This document shows positions 13,601 to 24,765 of a stretch of DNA of 64,000 nt, one piece after another; the stretch's first letter is position 1, and each line of letters starts with the position of its first letter. The stretch is from Siniperca chuatsi. Taxonomy: Eukaryota > Chordata > Actinopteri > Centrarchiformes > Sinipercidae. A program made the position numbers and the translations under genes. The stretch lies in NCBI RefSeq assembly GCF_020085105.1, contig NC_058045.1:12223833-12287832 (forward strand), given 5' to 3'. Under the pieces are notes generated by a model. The model had not been told where the DNA came from and ran no database searches. It saw only the letters and a list, made by a program, of their open reading frames with translations.

Positions 13601-16600
13601 TCAGCAGCGGAGAGCGCCTTTCCATTGGTGGGGTATTTTGTCCCGTGGGAGCTTGTAGTAACGCTGCTCTGCGAGCCTGGCTTGGTGACATGTAGGGGGT
13701 CTCCTTCTTGCCTTGAGTATCTAGTGCTCCAACCACTGCTCCTTCTCCATCTTCTTTAGGTTTTGGGATGAAGATTTTGCGACGAGCTCCGGAGGCCAAC
13801 TCCTCAGGCGTGGCGGAGCGTATGAGTGACAGACTGTCTCTGCGTTTCAGCCGGGGACTACTTTCACAGGAGAGGGATGTTGGTGTTGAGCCTCCACTTA
13901 GATCTTCGTCTGCCTTGTCACTCGGACGGTCGCCCACAGTGATTACCGGGACAGGCGTCACAGCCTCATTGTCTGAGTCTGGAGCAGCTTTGGACATGAA
14001 TTTGCGGAGACTGGCAGGACTCAATGATGCATGTGTTGGGGGTTTAGAGCAGAGTCTCTCGACAGGCGATCTGTTTCTTTGGAAGTCCTCAACAGACACA
14101 GAATTCTCAATCTTGCCCTCTTGGGGTTTTGTCTTCAATATTTCAGGGACAATGTTGTCTTCTGTTGTTTTACTGAATGATGGCACATTGTCACCAACCT
14201 TTGGTATTAGAGCCTTATATAGCATAGAGGGAGTGTTCTCTTTTATACTCCTCTCTGCCTTTTCGTCTAGGTTCTGTTTTCTACTTTGACTTTTTCCAGG
14301 CTTAGTGGTCATATTATTGTCAACATCCTGCTTTATTCCCCTTTGCAGGGTAGCTGAAGTTTCTGTTGCTGTCCACTCACTTTGACTGGGCAGTCTGAGT
14401 CCAGAATCCCTTTCATGACAAGTAACAGAGATTGGTGGCACCACAGACAAAGGCACCACAGTTTCCAAAGGCTGTGGTGTATCTGAAACATGGGTGTTCA
14501 CATTTACAGCATCCTCCTTGTCATCAGTACATGAAACATTTATAACAGGAATCGATACGTAGTCCATCTGAGGGAGCTGTTCACTGCTTTTCACACGTGG
14601 CTGCTCCTGCTCAAACATTTCTGTCTTGTCATCTAATTGCGCAATTTCCTTTACTTCCTCAGTAAGAGAGGGGTTATAGTCATTCTGCATACCTTTCTGT
14701 GTGGGGAACAAGCTTGGAGAATCAGCCACGCTCTGGTCTTGGATTATTACCGCTGACGCATGAGTTGCATCATGTTTTTGTAAAGCAGCAGGCATTGATT
14801 CTTGCTTGTTTAGTGCTAAAATAGTTAGTGGCAGAGTGCACTCTTTGAGCTCAGGCTCCATTATTTCAATTTTTGGGATTATAAAATGTTCATTTGGGTT
14901 TACATGTGGAACAGTTGGTTTAATATCTGGGGTGTCTTCTACAGTAGATATCTGGATTTGTGGAATATTCTCTGAGGGCCAACCCTGCTGCCTCTCACTG
15001 CTGTCTTGATGTGCAACATTACTGTGTTCCTCCAAAACATTAGCATTACCTTCCTTGTTTTGTGTTACTGAAAGGCTCTTTGATTCATCCAACTCCTCTA
15101 CTTTCATTGGATTTCTCTTTCCTGTCTCCACTTCAGACTGTAAACTCTCATTCCTTGCTTGAGTGCTCTCACCGTCTAAGGTTACCTGCTCTTGTGTTTT
15201 TAGATTGTTACACAAGTTAATGTCTAAATCGTTCTCTAAAGCAGAAATCAATACCTCTTTCAATTCACTTCTCTCTCCACTATTTCTAAAACCTGAGTTT
15301 GCACTCTGCATGGCACTGAGAGTGGGGACTTCTGTGCTTTCCTCTGCTACAGAAGTAGCGCATTCTTGCTGTATTTTTAGGCCACCCATCTCTAAACTCT
15401 CTGGGGCCGCAGTGGGCGGAAATCCTACATTCATTTCCTGAAGCAATGAAGTACATACAGTCTCTTCTTTTACATTATCTCTCTCCACACAGTATGCTGC
15501 CACAGCAGACAGATGTGAAAGCACCTGATCTGGTGTTTTAGATTCACATGGCTCTATTATCTCTTCCAGTGAAGATGTTGTTAATTCAGTAATCTCAGAT
15601 CTGTTTATATCTGGGTATGGCTTTTGGTTTGATTTCACTTCAGCTTTCTCTTCCTTACATAATTTATCAGAAGAACAGTCCTCTTCTGTGTCAGGTTCAC
15701 CTTCTTTGCCTATCTTATCGCCTATCTTATCAACACTCATCTCCTCTTCTTGCAATGTTTCAGTGGATTCTTCTCCAAGGCCGTGGCTATCTGATGCCGA
15801 GATAACACTGTGAAAGGGAGTCCAGCTTTCTGCCAAACTAGTGAGTGTGGGTGTGGGGGAGAATTTTTCTTCACAAGGGACTTGGGTCTGTGGCAATACA
15901 GATGTATATCCCATGGGTGAAGACTCAGCTCTTGCAGACTGGTGATTAGGCTGTGGTGAAACTATCAGCTGATCTGGCTCTTGCTGGTATATGGAAACGT
16001 CTTTGATAACTGAGACTACCTGAGAATCTTTCTCTTCAGCCTGATGGAAAGTAAACAAATAAAGCATTTTAGTACTTCATACCATTTGCAGCTACAGCAG
16101 TGTTTGTCTTTCACAATGAACTCCATGAAACACACATGCCTTACACTGCTGGTTTTGATTCTTATACATGCAAAATATTTTTAAGAGTGTGATTTGTTAG
16201 TGGAAAAGAGACCTTACAACCTACTGGAAAAAAACATTCAGTGTCATGTTGAGGAGTTTAAAGTATTTTTAAAAAGCTTGTTACAGCAAACTTACTGCAG
16301 TGACCTTTGACAGTGTGACACTGCGACACTTTTAGAATGAGACACGTTTTTCTACCATAAATCAACAGAAGCACAAACAGTGATAGATTCCGAAAAACTT
16401 GATATTGCAATGCGGTGAGCACTGTAGTCACTCTGTGAACAAAGTTGATGAAATACTAGTTGAAAGGTTAACAATAAATAGTTAAAAAAATATGCGGAAC
16501 TACAGTAAGTCAATATATTCTTGTGTTTTATGACCTGTCAACTTATTTCAGGAACTTCTTTACTTCATGTCACATGCAAGGTAACGGAAACCAAGTGTTT

Positions 16601-19600
16601 ACACATGCAACAGGGGTCCAACAGGGTTTATCTTTTTTAGATTAAATTTTTCTGAATCAAGCCCTCACCGAATATCCATTTTCTACTGACTATTTTGTCT
16701 ATGATTTAAGCCATCAAACTGAGTTTGAAAGTGCTCGTGTTCTCTGACTCTTATGTTGAAACATGGACAGGGGAATTCCCACATTGTTGCCACAGGTGTG
16801 TTGTTTACACAGAGAAAGAACCTGCTGGACAGTGAACAAATGACTTGTTTCTCAGCAAGAGACCAGTTATGCAACATGCATGATTCACATAAATATGTTG
16901 AGCACATTTGGATCAATCATCAAGCTCTTAAGGGAACCAAACTATAATTGACAAAGAAGAACAAAACTTGACGTTGATGGGAAATTGTAAAAAAATCAGA
17001 TATTTCTGAAAGAAAGAAATTTGATCATGCATAGGTAAAGCTTCAAGCCACATATAGAAGTTTTGTTGGGTTTTCCCCCTTACTACCTGTTTTTGCTATT
17101 CACACCATTAAAATGTATGCAGATAAGTAATGAAGTCACATGCCGCCTCGTGACAACATGTTTGGCCAGCAAGCAGTGACTACTAAGAAAAAAAGAAGTT
17201 GCTGCTTTCAATGCAAGGGAACTGGTGTCACACTCAGTCTAAAAATGAAGTTGTGGTCATCACTACACCTCTGTGTGTAAATAGATGTCACATCTACATC
17301 GAGAGAACATTGTTCAGATATTTGGTTTGACCTTCCCCAACTAGTAATCCATGAAACCTCACGGAACAAAACAATTCATAAACTCATAAATACATTTGGA
17401 TTTGAATCAATTATGAGATCTTATTGTCTATTGGCAACAACAAATATCTAACTTTCAGTGACAGTTTGATTTTGATGGGTTAAAATAATCACATAGACTT
17501 TCAGAAATTATCACACATTATCACATAATTCATCAAATTCTTCCCAACTTTTTCCTTAAACAAATAGGCAAATTGAACAAAATATGAAGAAAGAGAAATA
17601 GCATTCTAATAACATTAACAATAATATTTGAGTGATTTTTGACAGAACGGACAGCTAGTGGACCGTGAGGAGATATTTGCTGAATTTGACAAAAAGACGT
17701 GTATTGGATTAGAATCGCATGCCCCACCTTTATCTGCTTTTCATAAACTATTTAATGAGTGTCACTCTGGCATCAACAGAGACAAATTCATCTCATTTAA
17801 AAAGAGTGCAGGTAAAATCTGAGAATTTTATGGTTTTCAGTCTAACTGTTGAATGTCTTTGTTTAAAATTTGGGGGAAAGACCTAGGCATGGCTTTAGAT
17901 GAAGATACATGATCATGTATTTGCAGCAACAACAAAAAAAGAGTTTCAGCCTTATCACTTTAAAATGGTCAAACTAAACTAAATCAGAGCCTCGAATATA
18001 GCAAAAATGATAAGTCACTGAGTATCCCTATCAGCTTTCTTACTGAATGGGCCTATACTGTACAGCACATTAATCATAGCATGATAGTCCTAGTTCTCTA
18101 CACATAACAGACATGAAACAATTCTCCAAGCTGAACTGCGATGACAAGTAATGCCTTCCTCCCTCTTCTATAGATGAGGAAGGGGTTTATTTTAAGAAGG
18201 GGGGGGCAGGAGGAATGGGTCCAATGTGAGGAGGCCCTCCTTTCATGCTGAGACCTGCCGCAGAACTCGCTCTACTCCCGCTCATCCACATCACACAGCC
18301 GCCTGTCATGCAAAGCGTTGTTTGTAACGTGAGAACCTCTTCTGACATTCAGGTTTCATCATGATCTCTGACGCACTGTGTCCCACTCATCACAGCCCAT
18401 CCTATATTACAGTGTGCAGTGTAGATACACAACATCCCCCACCCCCACATGAATTAAGTGCAAGTTGTCCAGGTCTTATAGTTCCCTGTTTCTCCCACAC
18501 TCTCTTGTTTGGCTTGTCGCTCTTGAGTGAAGCTGATGCAGTAAAACCACATGGCCAGGCTGACTCACTCCACCAGTCGCTAATCACTGATATAATACTG
18601 TAATGTTTTAGAGTGGTTGTATTGTTTGACTGTACCGCACTGTCCCATGACTATAACATAGCTAGCTATGAGTTGTCATGTGCTTCTTATCTACCACATT
18701 TTCAACCAACAGCAGCTCAAAGCGTAAACTATGTCATAGTTCAGGCTTTGGCCCTGAAGTAGCTCATCTTGTACTATCTTGTCACACAAATGCAGTTTAT
18801 ATATAACTCTCAAGTGGCAGCCAGCTGCCCTGTAAGACCAGTGTACATACCTCAGTGAGAACTTGAAGCCCCGACAATGGCATTTCTTCACCTGGACCGC
18901 TGCTCTCTGGCCCCACAGACACCTCCATGGCCTCCACAACATCATCAGCCTCCTCGACACTGTGCCCTGTGGACTCCTCCATGCTCTCAGGTGGCAATTT
19001 ATGGGCTGGTGGCAGGTTTGTGTGTAGAACACTGTCTTCATGCTTATGTTCATGCGGCTCCAGCGACACTGACAGTTGTTCTATATCCACAGTTCCTAAA
19101 GGCTCCTTTGGTTTATCCATTTCCATAGGCACGACATCCTCTGTGACAGGCTTGCACACTTGATTACGCTTTGGTTGCACCCGAAATGATGGTGGCGTTT
19201 CTGGTTGAGGAGGCTGCATTGAGGCAGGTGAGAGGTCAAACTCTCTCTCCTTGTTCTCAACGTGATCATGAGAGTCCTTCTTACTCTTACCAAAGAAAAA
19301 GTCTTTGACTGTGTGGAGCATTGAGGAAATGGAAGCCTGGATATGGTGGTGGTCGTGGTCCTTATGAGCCTTGCTGTGAAGTTTGACTTCGGAACCATGT
19401 TTTGTGTAGGGTACTGTATGCGACATCTCCAATGGCCTTTCCCTTTCTTTCTCCCTCTCTATGGCCAATTCTTCTTCTCTCCTTTTTTCTCTCTCATACT
19501 CTTCCTCTAGTGCTTTTTCTTGTTCTTCCCTCTCTTTTCGCATCCTCTCTTTCCCTCTCTCTTTTTCTTTACTGGCACTTACAATAGGTATATCCATCTC

Positions 19601-22121
19601 TTTAGGTTTCTCCCCTCGAGATGAGTTCTGTTTCTCCTCTGCAGCCTGGGACTGCAGAGTCTCTGCCAGAAATTGTGCCAAACTTAATCCTCCATCATAA
19701 CAGTTTTCACCTCCATTCCCCATCATGTGGGTTCTGCTGCTGCTGCTGCTAGTGTTAACCCCAGAATCTACACCATTTGAGATCTTTATTTTCTTTTTGG
19801 CCAAGGTTTCCTCAGATGGAGATATCGCCTTCTCCAGGTCACTATCTTTGGATGTCACAGGGGCTGTTTCCTTGACTTCAGCGCTAACTCCATTAGGTTC
19901 TTCAGCAGCTCCCAGTTGTTCCACAGCTTCAGGCTCCTTGACTGCTGGCCTCTCCTCTGGTGGTGGGACATGCCGCTTCCTTTGAGGACGCTCTGGGCTA
20001 CTCTGCGGTTTCTCTTTCTGAATGTTTTCTTTATCCCCCTTCTTGGTTTGCTCCTCCATCCTCTTCTTCTCTGCTTTCTGTTTCAGCTTTGCAAAGAACC
20101 TCTGGTGGATCTTGTACTCGTTCATGGTGCCAACCTCCAAAACTCCTGAGCAGGAAACAATACCTTTGCTATTGCTGGCTGAGACCTGATAGATGGCTGC
20201 ATCATCCAATGTGCAGCTGAAAATAGAAACACTTATCAATCTCATAGTATAGGTACTCTGACAGTGTTCAAATTTGCAACAAAACCCCCCAAAAAGCTTT
20301 TCAAATCATTTGAACAGATGTAATAGATTACTCTTGCATGGTTGTGTTACATACTTGTAAATATGGAGAGTGTGAGTTTTCCCATTACGACGAATTTCAT
20401 ATTTTGGGAGTCCACAATAGCGGTCCATTTCCATATCATCTTTATACCATTTCAGTTCTGGAGTTGGGTAACCTAAAGACATGGATAGACTATGATGAAC
20501 TGATTGCCTCTGGGTTACAAACATTAAACTCCTAGTGCCACAAAGTACTATTTATGAATATTTGTTTCATAGGGACCATGTCTGAAGATACAGTTTACTC
20601 TAAATATCTTTTTATATGAATAATTAGTTTTGTGAACGTATACAGTAAACAAAATACAGTATAGAAGCTTTGGCATGAATGTGCTTTAGGCTGTTGCATC
20701 ATGTTTATGATGTGTCACACAGGGGAACAGCTGCTGCTGTCAGATGGGCCCACCCATCCAATCTGCTTGCAGTTAAAAACACAACATCCTGAAAAAACTT
20801 GAATATGATGTGGTATGTTGTGTTTCAGTAGCAGCTCAGGAAGAATAGAGCAGTTCATTTTGGTGCCTTCAAAGTGAAACCCTTTCTTTCAGTTTTCAGA
20901 TTAGTTACTTCCTGTCGCTCCACATCACAAACAAACTGAAAAGTTTCAGTTACTCCAACAAACGACAAGCAGAGGCACACAAATGAAAAAGGCTGTTAAG
21001 TGCAGACCAACCTGATACCACACAGATGAACTTCACATTACAGTTTTCTGACACTGCCTTTGATTTCAAGGTGGTCTCAAAGGAAGGCTGTATGTCCTCA
21101 GTCAGCTGAGCCATGATGCTACACAATGTGCTCCTGGAAGCAAACACTAAAGCATTAGAGTCTCAATTTCTTGCCTTCAAAAAGTAGACAGTTTTATACT
21201 TCAGTATCATTTCAGTGACATTTTCACCTCTATGCAGTACATTCCAATGACTTGCTCAATTAAGAGGAAAAGATGTTAATGGAAATTTCTGGTAGTGACG
21301 AGAGTGTGAAAGAGTGACACAGAGACTTGTGAGATGTCAAGCAAAACAAAGTTGTCAATCCAACACTAAAACCGATGTTCATCGCTAAAACTGAACGCAA
21401 CACTGGACAACCTGGACACTTACATTACAGTTAAGAACGTGTGTAGGTTTTATTCTTGGGGTAAACCAGTTTTTGTGGTTAAGATGTTAGTTGGGAGGAA
21501 TGTTTCAAAAGTATGGATTACCTCGTTGGCCTGTAGTGAGAATACCTTGAATAGCTATTTAGAGAGGAGGCAAATGAAGGGACGTCACTGATTAATTAAG
21601 ATCTGCGTGTATGGAACCCACCTACATAATATATTTTAATAATTGCCCTTCTCTTTGACAAAGGGGCACTTTCTCATTCTTATGGTTTGTAGATTAGAAA
21701 CAGAAACACGCATAACTGATAAATGTGATTTTTGACCCACAGTGTGATGTGCTGAACAATACAGTAACAATCTATGGTTTGACTAGCTTCATCATTCAGT
21801 CTTTCCAGCTAAATTAATTTAGACATGCAGAGAAATGTTCAGTTATGTTTTATGATTGTTTTAACTTGATCTGCCTGACCCAGATGCAATATAAATCTAT
21901 TAAAAAAATATAAATCTACTTCACAAGAAACAAAGATTTACATGCACTGCAAATACATGGATTATAGATGAGGTTGCCTACCTGTTTTCAGGCCTGACAT
22001 TTGAGAGGTAAGTATTGCGGCTTTCTGAACGACCATTGGAAGAGCTGCCCTCCTCTTCACTGAAGCTGCTTGTCCTTCCATTGCCAGAATAAGAGCGAGT
22101 CATTGGCCTTCTGGAAGTCAT
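10607..22121 (-). CDS. alpk3: Alpha-protein kinase 3 (muscle pseudokinase)
   Basis: Known in vertebrates as a heart and skeletal muscle sarcomere/M-band protein. I assemble 1859 residues from 13 coding exons, in transcription order: 22121-21982, 21133-21012, 20472-20355, 20216-18851, 16040-13484, 13002-12855, 12315-12188, 12090-12055, 11960-11686, 11576-11488, 11387-11170, 11076-11028, 10940-10607; all phases agree. Ig domain 1 (about 60-155) carries WYKDDMEMDRYCGLPKYE and a final Cys in GIVSCSG. A long charged, low-complexity middle (about 160-1430) comes from two giant exons of 1366 and 2557 nt. Ig domain 2 (about 1438-1528) has LWCQFFNVLSD and CGVYGCSINNEYG. The alpha-kinase fold (about 1540-1780) has ACIIKV with Lys1605, FQHW at 1714-1717 and the metal-site Cys pair QCNYYC at 1770-1775. 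Catalytic acids are missing (see findings). A basic SP-rich tail ends in EMR, as in human ALPK3. Whether this is alpk3a or alpk3b is not decidable here. Confidence 0.95.
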
Positions 22122-22640
22122 TGTCCACTGAAGCAATTCACAAAAAATGTAAAATCCGAGATAAATGTATTACCCACAGTATAAAACTACTCCGTGTTCA
22201 CGTCCACAGCTTGTCAAAGTTCAAGGCTCAAATTTAATGGTGTTATCCATGTAAAAACCCCTGGAGAACAAAAAAGAAACACTTCAGAATGGTAACAAAA
22301 CCTGTTGGAAGTTTATGACAGAAAGTATAAGATACACTTATTTGCTTGTACAAAACCCAAACACACAGTTCAGACTCAATGCTTGTCCTTTCTAACCAAG
22401 CAAAGTACTTGCATTGGAGCAAGTTATAAATAGGATCCGCTATCAGGTTGTGGAAGGGTTGTTAGTGGTCAAACACAAACTTAAGACGTGCTATTTACTT
22501 GTACGTGTTAGGAATATAATTCAGGTGTTTCTTGGTCACCTTAAAACTTGGTAAATTTTCCAACTTACCATTGAGATGTTATCAGTGTTGCTTTGGAGCC
22601 AGAGTCTGTGAAGAAAATCTCTGTAACTGCCTATCATAGA
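22122..22640 (-). promoter_or_regulatory. alpk3: alpk3 spliced 5' UTR with a short upstream ORF
   Basis: Reading leftward, a noncoding first exon (about 22640-22569) ends in ATG directly before the donor GTAAGTTG. The next exon starts at 22260 after the acceptor TTGTTCTCCAG and carries UTR down to the main ATG at 22121-22119. Splicing joins the exon-1 ATG to GGGTTTTTACATGGATAA, giving a six-codon upstream ORF that ends before the main start. The transcription start is inferred from the TATA-like box, not observed. Confidence 0.5.
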
Positions 22641-22664
22641 CACGCATGTGTTGCCAGCAGGGGC

Positions 22665-22674
22665 CTATTTATAG
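22665..22674 (-). promoter_or_regulatory. alpk3: TATA box / MEF2-like site of alpk3
   Basis: CTATAAATAG on the minus strand (CTATTTATAG on plus). It fits a TATA box and also the MEF2 consensus YTA(A/T)4TAR in both orientations. It lies about 100 bases upstream of the first-exon donor, the right side for alpk3. MEF2 control would suit a muscle gene. Confidence 0.5.
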
Positions 22675-22690
22675 CAGCCCTACAAATAGG

Positions 22691-24240
22691 TGCAAGAGCA
22701 CATCAGATTTTCTGAAACTAGACTTTAGATTTAGCAAAGAAGTCTAAAAACTAAACAGAATTTAGAGTAAAAGCTAACCATTTAAACCAGAACACATTCC
22801 TAAAAAATCTGTCATTTCATCAGTGGTCATACTGTAATCATTTCACTGCTTTGTTTTGATCCATCTTAATAAGATGGAAAAAGTGTGTCCCATCCTAGTG
22901 ATACACTGTAGTGGATGTGCAATTGCAAAACATGTCTGTGGAATATGGTTCATGATGTAGCTGATGACAACCAATGGTCTATGTCCTATGCTTTGCTCAA
23001 GAGTTGCTAAAGGACTGCCCCCCTCACTTCGTATTGCAACACATGGTCAAAACATAGACACCCACTTGCTGCTCACATTTCACAAAACAGGCTCAGCTGA
23101 CAAAATTTATACTTTGATTTAATGATGGAAGGGTATTTTAGTATATTGATTAGTTATGTTGTCGTTTTTGATTGGTCTTATTTATTTTTATGGTTTTAGA
23201 CAGTTCTTGAGTTGTTCTACAGTGATATTTTGTTTGTTTCTAGGATGAAATCTTTTGTACAATATTATGATTTTATAAACACATTTCCTGGTTAATATTT
23301 CCAGGTAATACTGGTTTGTTTGCATCTCATTTCTATCTTGGCCAAGACACTCTTGAAAGTTAGATTTTATGCTGCTCACTTCCCTGTTAAAGGTTTATTT
23401 TGGGGGAGAATTTTCCTTATGTGAATCAAGGATCTATGTACAGGGGGTGTCGTATGCTGTACAGATTGTAAAGCCTCTTGAGGCAAACTAATGATTTGTG
23501 ATATTGGACAATATAAATAATATTGACTTGACTAAACCAGCAAATATCTTTATTTAAACTTAAAACCCTTTTGTAAAAATACCATATACCTTTATGTTTG
23601 CAATGTGAAAGGGATGCTAAAAATTATATACTTAAATGCATACAAAAAAATGACAAAAGAGTAAAGACTCTTAAAGACATAACACATTATGCTGTGTTAA
23701 AATGTTTAGTCTTGTGTTACCCTTCAACAATGAGACACTTGATACAAAATGTGTTCTATACTTTACACACATTGAATATTGTGTACTAAAAAGGTCATAG
23801 TACATGGTAGGGCATTTTATGACATTAAAAGGCTGTTTTCTGTATAAATAAACCAATAGTAGAAGAATTTATCTTTATGATGATGATGATGGATTTTATT
23901 TCATCTCTGTAATTAATTGAACACAAACCAGGCTACAACTAGAATAGCCTTTGATTTCTTTATCTGTATGATTTCTTTATTCTTTATCTTAAACTCAATC
24001 TCAGCCTGTACAGCGCCTGAAAACAAGCCATATTGCTCATTACCGTAATGTCACAAAAAGTGGCTCTACTTGCATGATTCCTATCGACTTAACCGGCGTA
24101 GAGTTCGTCTGTTTGGATGTTTTTTTCAAGTTAAGACATATTGTTATTTTAAAATCAAAATAAATCTCTCTATTTTTTTAGTGTATCATAGGTGAGAGAC
24201 TCTTTGTTCTATGAGATGCTCCCATATCATAGGCTTACCG
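22691..24240. other. Head-to-head intergenic region, alpk3 / paracaspase
   Basis: Shared upstream space of two divergent genes. I see no exon in it apart from the possible paracaspase 5' UTR further right. A short perfect palindrome, CCATCTTAATAAGATGG, lies at 22861-22877. Part of the middle (23330-23535) looks like the 3' tail of a retroelement. Confidence 0.4.
23330..23535 (+). repeat. Retroelement 3' tail-like repeat
   Basis: Contains TCTTGGCCAAGACACTCTTG, then GTACAGATTGTAAAGCCTC and GATATTGGACAATATAAATA ending in TTGACTTGACT. From memory such strings are common at the 3' ends of fish LINE-type elements and derivatives. No coding part remains. Family not named. Confidence 0.4.
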
Positions 24241-24250
24241 GTAATGTGTT

Positions 24251-24254
<4 letters not shown>

Positions 24255-24319
<65 letters not shown>
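24255..24319. repeat. (GT)n microsatellite
   Basis: About 32 uninterrupted GT units, in the space between the divergent alpk3 and paracaspase genes, roughly 120 bases before a possible 5' UTR exon end of the latter. Alternating purine-pyrimidine runs of this length are usually length-polymorphic. Confidence 0.97.
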
Positions 24320-24321
<2 letters not shown>

Positions 24322-24359
24322 ACACTCATTCCAGGAAAAGGAAGAGTTTAACCGATACT

Positions 24360-24441
24360 TTAAATTATGAAGATTGAGAAGAGGAAAACACACTGAGGCT
24401 GAGGTCCGACGACTGCTCAACTGGTACGAGGCTGACGGCAG
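24360..24441 (+). promoter_or_regulatory. Possible 5' UTR exon of the paracaspase gene
   Basis: A donor GGCAG|GTATCC at 24441/24442 precedes the acceptor CTTCCTACAG at 24731-24740. One frame across this piece is open and reads like protein, but joining it to the next exon meets an in-frame TAA before the ATG at 24766, so it is more likely untranslated. Its left edge is a guess. Confidence 0.3.
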
Positions 24442-24765
24442 GTATCCACTAAAACATGTGTGTTTATGGACATTTTGAACACTTAATCATTTTCATGTCT
24501 AAATTAGGACACCTCTAACTGAATCTACAGTAGCCTATTGTTTGCTGCGGTGTAACTTATATTTAAAGCTTAGGCGACTTCACTCGAAATGAGAAGTTAG
24601 GGGCTGAGGCTAGGCATCACGTTTACAGTGATTTCCTAATGCTAGTCATGTCGTAGTTTTCTTAGTTTTTCGATTTGGGCCGGCACTATAGAGAGTTACT
24701 GAAAAATACTAATTTTAAGCTTTGCCTCAACTTCCTACAGTCTGTTATAAGAAGAAAATGCGCTT

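Noticed and set aside
13768-14289. 173-codon plus-strand ORF
   Set aside because: It is the antisense shadow of the large alpk3 exon. The minus strand shows conserved ALPK3 motifs.
24192-24377. ORF with a Val/Cys repeat
   Set aside because: It is translation of the (GT)n microsatellite, not a protein.
24360-24441. Death-domain exon for the paracaspase
   Set aside because: One frame reads LRRGKHTEAEVRRLLNWYEA, but it is too short, shows no death-domain pattern, and splicing to the next exon puts a TAA in frame.
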